The translations under genes and the position numbers were made by a program. A stretch of 64,000 nt of DNA from Thermostichus sp047461615 (GTDB taxonomy: Bacteria > Cyanobacteriota > Cyanobacteriia > Thermostichales > Thermostichaceae): positions 60,033 to 124,032 of the forward strand of contig NZ_JANSHI010000008.1 in the NCBI RefSeq assembly GCF_047461615.1. The letters are read 5' to 3'. Shown here piece by piece: positions 57,505-64,000 of the stretch. Position 1 is the first letter of the stretch. Each line of letters begins with the position of its first letter. The notes beneath the pieces were generated by a model. The model saw nothing but the letters and a program-made list of their open reading frames with translations. It was not told where the DNA came from and ran no database searches.

Positions 57505-60138
57505 ATGCTGGCTGAGTACCGCCAACACGCTGCCGCCCGTGCGGCGCAAGGGATCCCGCCACTGCCCTTGAATGCCGCCCAGACCAGCCAGGTGTGCGAG
57601 CTGCTTAAGGATCCCCCGCCTGGAGAGGAGGCTTTTCTGTTGCACCTCCTCACGGAGCGCGTCCCGCCGGGGGTGGACGAGGCAGCCTATGTGAAGGCCG
57701 GCTTTTTGGCCGCCCTGGCCAAGGAGGAGGTGCGCTCCCCCCTCATTCCTCCCTTGCGGGCAGTGGAGCTCCTGGGCACGATGTTGGGGGGCTACAACGT
57801 CCAGGTACTGCTGGAGCTGCTGCAGGATAGGCGGCAGGAGATCGCGGCGGCGGCGGCCCGCGCCCTCAGCCACACGCTGCTGGTCTTCGATGCCTTTCAC
57901 GACGTACTGGAGCTGAGCCAGGCCGGCAACGTCTATGCGCGGCAGGTGCTGGAATCCTGGGCCGCTGGGGAGTGGTTTACTGCCAAGCCGCCTCTAGCTG
58001 AGGCCATCACCGTCACGGTGTTCAAGGTTGCCGGCGAAATCAACACCGACGACCTCTCCCCTGCCGCCCACGCCACCACCCGCCCAGACATCCCCCTTCA
58101 CGCCCAGAGCATGTTGGAGTCGCGGGCACCGGGGGCCATAGCTGCCATTGCTGAGCTCAAGCGCCGCGGCCATCCGGTGGCCTTTGTGGGGGATGTGGTG
58201 GGCACGGGATCCTCCCGCAAGTCTGCCCTCAACTCCCTCCTTTGGCACATTGGCCACGACATTCCCTATGTGCCCAACAAGCGGGCCGGGGGCGTTATCC
58301 TGGGGGGCACGATTGCACCGATTTTCTTCAACACCGCCGAGGATGCGGGCGCTCTGCCCATCCAGTGCGATGTCTCCCCATTGGAGACGGGCATGGTGGT
58401 CACGATCTATCCCTACGAGGGCGTGATCCGCTCCCAGACGGGCGAAATTCTCGCCAGCTTTTCCCTGCAGCCTGTAACCTTGCCGGACGAGGTGCGGGCC
58501 GGGGGCCGCATCCCCCTTTTGATTGGCCGGGCCCTCACCGACAAAACCCGCCAGGCCCTGGGGCTGGATCCTTCTCCTCTCTTTATCCGCCCCACCCCGC
58601 CCCCCGACACGGGCAAAGGCTATACCCTGGCCCAGAAAATCGTGGGCAAAGCCTGTGGGCTACCAGGGGTGCGCCCTGGCACGAGTTGCGAGCCCCTGAT
58701 GACCACCGTGGGATCCCAGGACACCACTGGCCCCATGACCCGCGACGAGCTCAAGGAGCTGGCCTGTCTGGGCTTTAGCGCCGACCTGGTGCTGCAGAGC
58801 TTCTGCCACACCGCCGCCTATCCCAAGCCGGTGGACATCCAAATCCACAAGGAGCTGCCCGACTTCTTTGCCTCGCGGGGAGGGGTTGTCCTGCGGCCGG
58901 GCGATGGCATCATCCACTCCTGGCTCAACCGCATGCTCCTGCCCGATACCGTCGGCACGGGGGGCGACTCCCACACCCGCTTTCCTCTGGGCATCTCCTT
59001 CCCGGCTGGATCGGGTCTGGTGGCCTTTGCCGCGGCCATGGGGGTGATGCCCCTCAACATGCCGGAGTCGGTGCTGGTGCGCTTTAAGGGGGAATTGCAG
59101 CCTGGGATTACTCTGCGGGACCTTGTTCACGCCATTCCCTACGTGGCCATCCAGCGGGGGCTGCTTACCGTCGAGAAGCAGGGCAAGAAAAACGTCTTTG
59201 CTGGGCGAATTATGGAAATCGAGGGCCTGCCCAATCTGAAGGTGGAGCAAGCCTTCGAGTTTACCGACGCCTCGGCAGAACGCAACTGCGCCGCCTGCAC
59301 CATTAAGCTAAGCGTTGAGAGCGTTGCCGAGTACCTGCGCTCCAACGTGGTGCTGCTGAAAAACATGATTGCCCGCGGCTATCAGGACGCTCGCACCCTG
59401 CTGCGGCGCATTGCCAAGATGGAGGCCTGGCTGGCCAATCCCACCCTGCTGGAAGCGGATCCCGACGCCGAATACGCCGCCGTCATCGAGATTGATCTCA
59501 GCACCATCACCGAGCCAATTGTCTGTGCCCCCAACGATCCCGATAAAGTAATGACCCTGAGCGAAGTCCACGCCCAGCACGCGGCCGGCAACCCCGATAC
59601 GCCCATCCACATTGACGAGGTGTTCATTGGCTCCTGCATGACCAACATTGGCCACTACCGCGCCGCTGCCAAGATCTTGGAAGGCCAGGGGCGGGTTAAG
59701 GTGCGCCAACTGTGGATCTGTCCCCCCACGCGCATGGACGAGGCGCAACTGCGCGCTGAAGGGGTGTACAGCATCTTTGCCGCTGCTGGAGCGAGAACAG
59801 AGATGCCTGGCTGCAGCCTGTGCATGGGCAACCAGGCTCGCGTGGCCGATGGAGCCACCGTCATGTCCACCTCCACCCGCAACTTTGACAACCGCATGGG
59901 CAGAGGTGCGCGGGTCTATCTGGGATCCGCCGAGCTGGCTGCTGTCTGCGCCCTCTTGGGGCGGATCCCAACGGTGGAGGAATACCGGCAGATCGTTACC
60001 ACCAAGATCCAGCCCTTTGCCGGCGAAGTGTACCGCTACCTCAACTTCCACGAGATCCCTGGCTTTGAGGACGAGGGACGGGTCATCCCCAGAGAGCAAA
60101 TGCCCAAGCTGGAAGAGGCGGTGGGGATCCAGTCTTGA
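57505..60138 (+). CDS. acnB: Aconitate hydratase B
   Basis: AcnB interconverts citrate and isocitrate in the TCA pathway and can also act on 2-methylisocitrate. The 877-residue protein matches the E. coli enzyme along its length: the HEAT-like N-terminal domain (LAEYRQHAAARAAQGIPP), the swivel domain with DVVGTGSSRKSA, and the Fe-S domain with the ligand Cys in SFCHTAAYPK and in PGCSLCMGNQ. The ATG at 57505 is chosen because homologues start MLxEYR and AAGGA lies six bases upstream; ATG 57475 is the alternative. The gene is monocistronic or shared with the following PepSY gene. Confidence 0.95.
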   Translation: MLAEYRQHAAARAAQGIPPLPLNAAQTSQVCELLKDPPPGEEAFLLHLLTERVPPGVDEAAYVKAGFLAALAKEEVRSPLIPPLRAVELLGTMLGGYNVQVLLELLQDRRQEIAAAAARALSHTLLVFDAFHDVLELSQAGNVYARQVLESWAAGEWFTAKPPLAEAITVTVFKVAGEINTDDLSPAAHATTRPDIPLHAQSMLESRAPGAIAAIAELKRRGHPVAFVGDVVGTGSSRKSALNSLLWHIGHDIPYVPNKRAGGVILGGTIAPIFFNTAEDAGALPIQCDVSPLETGMVVTIYPYEGVIRSQTGEILASFSLQPVTLPDEVRAGGRIPLLIGRALTDKTRQALGLDPSPLFIRPTPPPDTGKGYTLAQKIVGKACGLPGVRPGTSCEPLMTTVGSQDTTGPMTRDELKELACLGFSADLVLQSFCHTAAYPKPVDIQIHKELPDFFASRGGVVLRPGDGIIHSWLNRMLLPDTVGTGGDSHTRFPLGISFPAGSGLVAFAAAMGVMPLNMPESVLVRFKGELQPGITLRDLVHAIPYVAIQRGLLTVEKQGKKNVFAGRIMEIEGLPNLKVEQAFEFTDASAERNCAACTIKLSVESVAEYLRSNVVLLKNMIARGYQDARTLLRRIAKMEAWLANPTLLEADPDAEYAAVIEIDLSTITEPIVCAPNDPDKVMTLSEVHAQHAAGNPDTPIHIDEVFIGSCMTNIGHYRAAAKILEGQGRVKVRQLWICPPTRMDEAQLRAEGVYSIFAAAGARTEMPGCSLCMGNQARVADGATVMSTSTRNFDNRMGRGARVYLGSAELAAVCALLGRIPTVEEYRQIVTTKIQPFAGEVYRYLNFHEIPGFEDEGRVIPREQMPKLEEAVGIQS

Positions 60139-60206
60139 GCAGAGGGGCAAAGGCGTCGAGCCTGCTACCATGGCAGGATGGTGGCGCTTACCTGGGAGCA
60201 AGCCTA

Positions 60207-60500
60207 ATGGCCCTTAGTCAAAGAATCCTCCGCCGCATCCACCGTGCCCTGGCCCCTATCGTGGCCTTGCCCTTGCTGGTAACGGTGGTAACGGGATCCC
60301 TCTATCAAATGGCCCGCCTCACCGGAAACTTCGACTACTCCTGGCTCATCCAAATCCACAAAGGGCAGTGGGGCCCCCTCGATCTGCAGGGGGTTTACCC
60401 GTTCTTAAACGGACTGGGTCTGTTGGTTATGGTAGCTACTGGCCTGAGCCTGTGGTTGCAAACAAGCTCCCACCGCCCCTATCGGCGTTCAGAGCCCTAA
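60207..60500 (+). CDS. Small PepSY-associated membrane protein
   Basis: A 97-residue protein with two membrane helices (about residues 15-37 and 66-86) joined by an exposed loop (QMARLTGNFDYSWLIQIHKG). The layout RRIHRALAP...TGSLYQ and IHKGQWG...YPFLNGLGLL is that of PepSY-associated transmembrane proteins, which occur in iron-uptake reductases; this one is a minimal form. Conserved His in both helices' ends could bind haem. Its stop codon lies within a terminator-like hairpin. Confidence 0.7.
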   Translation: MALSQRILRRIHRALAPIVALPLLVTVVTGSLYQMARLTGNFDYSWLIQIHKGQWGPLDLQGVYPFLNGLGLLVMVATGLSLWLQTSSHRPYRRSEP

Positions 60501-60509
60501 GGGCTTTTG
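60491..60509 (+). terminator. Probable Rho-independent terminator overlapping the PepSY gene stop
   Basis: AGAGCCC-TAA-GGGCTTTT forms a seven-pair stem (including one G-T) with the stop codon TAA as its three-base loop, followed by T-rich sequence. The short loop makes the hairpin tight, but the T tract is broken by GC. Confidence 0.45.
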
Positions 60510-60666
60510 CTTGCTTTTCGTAGGGGAAATACCCCAACAGATTTCTAGAAAACTCTACACCTTGATTGGGCCAGACGGCTTAAGCTGATGTACGGAGGCT
60601 ATGCTAAAGTCTCCGAGGCAAAGCTTAAAGAAAATCAACCAAAATCTCCTCAGGAGGTGGGTGGAT

Positions 60667-61107
60667 ATGGCCCTTGTTCGCTGGGATCCCTTTCGGGAAA
60701 TTGACGAAATTCAACGGGAAATGAACCGGATGTTCGACCGGCTGATGGCTCGTCCTACGGAGACCGAGGCGTTTGCCTTCGTGCCGGCGGTGGAAATGCA
60801 CGACGATCCGGAGACCATTACCCTGAGGCTGGAGCTGCCCGGCCTGAACCCCCAAGATCTGGATATCCAAGCGACAGCGGAGGCAGTCTCCATCAGCGGC
60901 GAGCGGCGCTTTGAGAAACGCTCCGAGGACAGAGGCGTAACCCGCAGCGAGTTCCGCTACGGGCGCTTCCAACGGGTGATCCCGCTGCCCAGCCGGATTA
61001 AGCACGACCAGGTGAAGGCGGAATACAAAAACGGGATCCTCACCCTCACCTTGCCGAAGGCCGACTCTGAAAAAGCCCAAGTGGTCAAGGTGAGTGTTGT
61101 CTCCTAA
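60667..61107 (+). CDS. hspA: Small heat-shock protein (Hsp20, HspA type)
   Basis: A 146-residue class A small heat-shock protein that holds unfolded proteins in large oligomers and protects thylakoids. It begins MALVRWDPFREIDEIQREMN, followed by the alpha-crystallin domain (VPAVEMHDDPETITLRLELP; RVIPLPSRIKHDQV) and the KNGILTLTLPK motif near residue 125. The ATG at 60667 has AGGAGGTG about ten bases upstream, and the longer frame from 60601 is rejected. It is monocistronic, with a terminator behind it. Heat control is likely but no CIRCE element was seen. Confidence 0.94.
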   Translation: MALVRWDPFREIDEIQREMNRMFDRLMARPTETEAFAFVPAVEMHDDPETITLRLELPGLNPQDLDIQATAEAVSISGERRFEKRSEDRGVTRSEFRYGRFQRVIPLPSRIKHDQVKAEYKNGILTLTLPKADSEKAQVVKVSVVS

Positions 61108-61145
61108 GGCGGGGAGCTAAGGCTGCCCTAAGGTTATCCGCCAAA

Positions 61146-61171
61146 GGCAGGTGGTATGCCTGCCCTTTTTT
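61146..61171 (+). terminator. Rho-independent terminator of hspA
   Basis: GGCAGG (61146-61151) pairs with CCTGCC (61159-61164) around a seven-base loop and is followed by a run of six T, about 40 bases after the hspA stop. This is a textbook intrinsic terminator. Confidence 0.75.
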
Positions 61172-61235
61172 GCGTTGAACAAAGATTCCCCAGCGACTGC
61201 CTAGCAGAAGCAAGCTATAGCCGTAGGGGAGTATG

Positions 61236-62504
61236 TCAACGCAGCGGAGAATTCAGGAGGATGACCAGGCGTTCTTCCAAAAACTTCAGGTTGGCCAACA
61301 CTTGACTAAACGCTTCTTCCTGGGTCCAGTCCATGATCTCCATGGTTTTGTGAACCAGCGATTGCACCGGCACCGGCAAAGGGCCGAAGACATCCACCAG
61401 CCAGCGCACCGAGAAAGGATCGATGGTAATGTTCCCCTCAGCTCCCGGCCAGCCGTTGATGTTGACAGGGCCGTTGTCGCGAATGGCGTTGAGAAAAGCC
61501 TGCTTGGCATCCAACCTCACCAAAAGGGGGTGGGCTTGTACGGTGCCGTTCCACCATTCGTCGTTTGTAAACGGCTCGGGCTTGGGAATGCCGGGGTGCC
61601 CGCACCAAAAATCAATCAAGCGGGTCATGTTGGGGAAAATCAGCTCGATGAAGTGAAGTTTTTGCTCCTCGCTTAACTTATTGAGTTGCCGCATCGAGTA
61701 GGGCACTGGCTTAGTCAAGACCCTCTCCAGCTTCCACTGCTGCCAATTCACCATGCTGATAAACTCAAGACCGGCCTGCCTCAACATCTCAAACACTTGG
61801 GGCACCGTAAAGCCCTTGTCGCTGCGCAGCAGGAAATTGGCCAGGATACCCGCTGTGGTTTTGATGGCATCTCCTTGCCAGTGGCTTTTGACAAAGCTGG
61901 CGTCTGTGAGCGCTTCCATCATCTCCCGCAGCAGGGGCACCGCTTTAGCTGCCGGCTCATCCATCACCCCCAGCAGCTCCATGGCCTCCTGCATGTTGAA
62001 GATAAACTGACGCTGGTAAAGGCTGTGAACATTGGTGCGGATGATCCCATCGGGCTTGAGCACCTGCCGCATGCCTTTCAAACCGGCAACTGGGTCGTCC
62101 AGGAGGTAGAGAACGTCGTTGCAGGCAATAAAATCAAACTCCTCCCCCAGCGCGCTCATGTCGGTAATGTCCATAACATGAAAGCGGGCGTTCTCGATCT
62201 TGTGGAACTTGAAACGCTGCTCCGCTATCTTGATAGACTCTGGGGAAATATCTACTCCCACATAGCGGGCGCCGGGGTTGGCTGTTGCCACAACTAAGGT
62301 TTCCCAACCGGAGCCGCAGCCGGCATTGAGGATCACCTTGCCTTCTGGGGATACCACCTTGCGATCCCTTAGGTACCTGGCCGTCGTGACGCTGTTGGCA
62401 AACAAAGCAAAGTTGTCGGTAACCGTCTGCTCAATTGGCACATTTGGGTAGGGAAACTCGTCAAACTGCGCCTGGACGGGGTTAGACACAGCGGTCTTTG
62501 CCAT
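61236..62504 (-). CDS. Class I SAM-dependent methyltransferase
   Basis: A 422-residue protein. Residues about 20-60 carry YPNVPIEQTV, residues 75-185 form the methyltransferase Rossmann domain with NAGCGSGWETL, YVGVDISPESI and FIACNDVLYLLDDP, and the C-terminal 220 residues are a separate domain with Trp-rich segments. This two-domain layout is seen in cyanobacterial proteins annotated only as methyltransferases; the substrate is unknown. The ATG at 62504 has GGGAG about nine bases upstream. It converges on hspA and is divergent from the protease gene. Confidence 0.8.
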   Translation of the reverse strand: MAKTAVSNPVQAQFDEFPYPNVPIEQTVTDNFALFANSVTTARYLRDRKVVSPEGKVILNAGCGSGWETLVVATANPGARYVGVDISPESIKIAEQRFKFHKIENARFHVMDITDMSALGEEFDFIACNDVLYLLDDPVAGLKGMRQVLKPDGIIRTNVHSLYQRQFIFNMQEAMELLGVMDEPAAKAVPLLREMMEALTDASFVKSHWQGDAIKTTAGILANFLLRSDKGFTVPQVFEMLRQAGLEFISMVNWQQWKLERVLTKPVPYSMRQLNKLSEEQKLHFIELIFPNMTRLIDFWCGHPGIPKPEPFTNDEWWNGTVQAHPLLVRLDAKQAFLNAIRDNGPVNINGWPGAEGNITIDPFSVRWLVDVFGPLPVPVQSLVHKTMEIMDWTQEEAFSQVLANLKFLEERLVILLNSPLR

Positions 62505-62676
62505 GGTGATCTCCCTGCTTTCAGGTATCCCAACACTCTTAGCACGTATCCTATCGTACTGCACAGCAAGCAAAAGACTGAGGCAAATCCAGAAAAGCCT
62601 GAGGATGGTATAGTGGTGGGGCGTTTTGTAACTACCTAACCTAGAATTCAGGAGAGTCGGGAAGAGGGATCCTTCG

Positions 62677-64000
62677 ATGAGCCCCCGAAAGCGGCTGTTT
62701 TGGTTAATGGCAACTTTTCTCCTTGGAATTCTGGCTGCTTGTGGGCTGGCTAGCGGGCCCAGCCTCCTCAGTCGCCCAGAGACTTCATCGCCCGCCCCAG
62801 AAGGAGGCGTTGCTGCTTACTACGACGGCAACCCGCAATCGGTAACCATCCGCGATGCCGCCATTGCCTTTGCCATAGCCAACGGGATCACCCAGCCCAG
62901 CCAGATTGTTAGCTTTGTCAACAACGTCTTGAGGCTACAGCCCCCCCTCACTTTGGCCGAGGTGACCACCGCCAACCCCAACCCTGTGGCCATTTCTGAC
63001 TTTGATGGGGACGGCACACCAGGCACCATTCGGGATGCGGCTATTTTGTTTGCCATTGCCACTTTGCAGACCCGCGATGCCAACCGCATCAACACCTTCG
63101 TCAACACCGTTTTGCGGCTGCAACCTCCCCTCAACCTGACGCCTGAACAGGCAGCCAGACTGCCAGGGCCGGGATTTGTTCCGCCCACAGGGCTTCCAAC
63201 CGCCTCCCCTTCGCCGACACCACCCCCCCCACCGGAAGATCCATCGACACCAACCCCCTTGCCAGTTCCACCAACGCCAACGCCCTCACCTCCTCCACCA
63301 ACGCCAACCGCCTCGCCATCTCCGTCTCCTGGTGGGTTTAACATCGAGATTGAGTTTATCGACAACAGCCTCAGCCCCTCCCAGCGAGAGGTTGTGCTTC
63401 GGGCAGCCCGGCGGTGGGAACAGATCATCACCGGCGACTTGCCCGACGTCACCCTAACTCTGCAGGCTGGCTCCTGCGGAGCTGGCTTCCCCCCGACTCC
63501 TCTGGTTAACCGGCCTGTGGATGACCTCTTGGTTCAGGTAACTGGCGCTCGGCTTCTCTCCGGCCCCGATAGCGATGGTCCGAGTAGAGTTCTGGCTCAG
63601 GCAGGCCCCTGCGGCCCTCCTCGGCCTGGGATCGGCATCATCCCCTATGCCAGGATGGGGATCGACCCAGCGGATTTGAATCGGCTAGAGGAGCAGAGAT
63701 CCCTCTTTGACGTTGTCCTGCACGAGCTGGGCCATGCTCTGGGGTTTGGCACCGTCCCCAACTGGCGTCCTCTTCTCCTCAACAGCGGCACCTCTAACCC
63801 GCGCTTTGCTGGCCGGCAGGCCACTGCTGAGTACAACAGCCTGGGCGGATCTGGGAATGTGCCGGTGGAGGTTGAGCGACCTCCCGAAGGTCACTGGCGG
63901 CAAACCCTAGGGTTGGAGCTGATGACGCCGGTGCTGCCACCGCCACCTGCACGCCCTGCTCTTAGTCGTATTACGGCTGCAGCCATGCAGGACTTGGGGT
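62677..64000 (+). CDS. Leishmanolysin-like (M8-type) metalloprotease lipoprotein, 3'-truncated by window edge
   Basis: At least 441 residues, open to the window end. A signal helix ends in the lipobox LAA|C (Cys-22). Two dockerin-like repeats follow (about residues 50-97 and 110-153), each with VTIRDAAIAFAIA or GTIRDAAILFAIA and VL-RLQPPL. A Pro/Thr/Ser linker covers 165-220. The catalytic domain has HELGHALGFG (H349, E350, H353), His-406 in EGHWRQT and the Met-turn Met-416 in ELMTP, which is the metzincin/leishmanolysin pattern; ALSRITAAAMQDLG fits the usual domain end. It should be a surface zinc endopeptidase. The ATG at 62677 is reasonable; the GGAGAG upstream is distant. Confidence 0.82.
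   Translation, partial: MSPRKRLFWLMATFLLGILAACGLASGPSLLSRPETSSPAPEGGVAAYYDGNPQSVTIRDAAIAFAIANGITQPSQIVSFVNNVLRLQPPLTLAEVTTANPNPVAISDFDGDGTPGTIRDAAILFAIATLQTRDANRINTFVNTVLRLQPPLNLTPEQAARLPGPGFVPPTGLPTASPSPTPPPPPEDPSTPTPLPVPPTPTPSPPPPTPTASPSPSPGGFNIEIEFIDNSLSPSQREVVLRAARRWEQIITGDLPDVTLTLQAGSCGAGFPPTPLVNRPVDDLLVQVTGARLLSGPDSDGPSRVLAQAGPCGPPRPGIGIIPYARMGIDPADLNRLEEQRSLFDVVLHELGHALGFGTVPNWRPLLLNSGTSNPRFAGRQATAEYNSLGGSGNVPVEVERPPEGHWRQTLGLELMTPVLPPPPARPALSRITAAAMQDLG

Noticed and set aside
59308..60201. 297-codon minus-strand frame over acnB
   Set aside because: It is fully antisense to the conserved Fe-S domain of acnB.
62820..63452. 210-codon Gly/Val-rich minus-strand frame
   Set aside because: It mirrors the Pro/Thr/Ser linker and repeats of the leishmanolysin-like gene; such linkers often create long antisense frames.

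Overview
The window is chromosomal DNA from a unicellular cyanobacterium, most likely a hot-spring Synechococcus of the Yellowstone mat (JA-3-3Ab / JA-2-3B'a) type. The evidence is psaE (photosystem I), a one-helix high-light-inducible protein, a thylakoid-type thioredoxin (TxlA), a plant-like ferredoxin, cyanobacterial families (DUF3134, DUF4079, ComFB, HpsA) and a FurA-like regulator. The DNA is GC-rich and littered with GGATCC-centred palindromes, while the usual cyanobacterial HIP1 octamer GCGATCGC is almost absent. Strain identity is inferred from memory, not from a search.

Layout. 1-4.6 kb: truncated nadE, hli, psaE, mutM, an exported pentapeptide-repeat protein and a NarL-type response regulator. 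4.7-14.7 kb: a type-IV-pilin-like cluster led by a giant 2,467-residue HpsA-family protein (prepilin-like N-terminus, PA14-like region, four thrombospondin-type-1-like repeats), followed by three pseudopilins. 14.8-20.5 kb: carA, then murE, an ABC exporter half-subunit and dxr on the opposite strand. 20.8-31.2 kb: a trypsin-like lipoprotein, rpsU, txlA, a sugar-kinase-like gene, DUF4079, lipA, a membrane GTPase, two small ORFs, aroQ, murF, DUF3134, a tRNA with CAT anticodon, a PBP4-type carboxypeptidase running antisense into that tRNA, and a zinc-ribbon membrane protein. 31.5-43 kb: fur, a fragment resembling an IS200/IS605 end, an M48 protease, a mannose-6-phosphate-isomerase-type cupin, ferredoxin, an O-antigen-ligase-type protein, an RlmD-like rRNA methyltransferase, ychF, a 34-residue membrane protein, folP-folB-folK and gap.

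43.4-51.5 kb: comFB and pheA on the plus strand. Facing them is a minus-strand run made of a beta-propeller exported protein, its smaller paralogue, a protein O-mannosyltransferase (GT39), a Gfo/Idh/MocA oxidoreductase and a TauE/SafE transporter. 51.6-57.4 kb: the alpha ribosomal cluster rpmJ-rpsM-rpsK-rpoA-rplQ-truA-rplM-rpsI-rpmE-prfA. 57.5-64 kb: acnB, a PepSY-type membrane protein, hsp20, a methyltransferase and a truncated leishmanolysin-like lipoprotein.

Most genes are housekeeping: NAD, folate, lipoate, isoprenoid, peptidoglycan, pyrimidine and aromatic amino acid synthesis, and translation. The distinctive content is extracellular: the HpsA/pseudopilin cluster with animal-like adhesive repeats, two secreted proteases of eukaryote-like type, and an exported-protein/O-mannosylation cluster. 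No CRISPR array, prophage or intact insertion sequence was seen.
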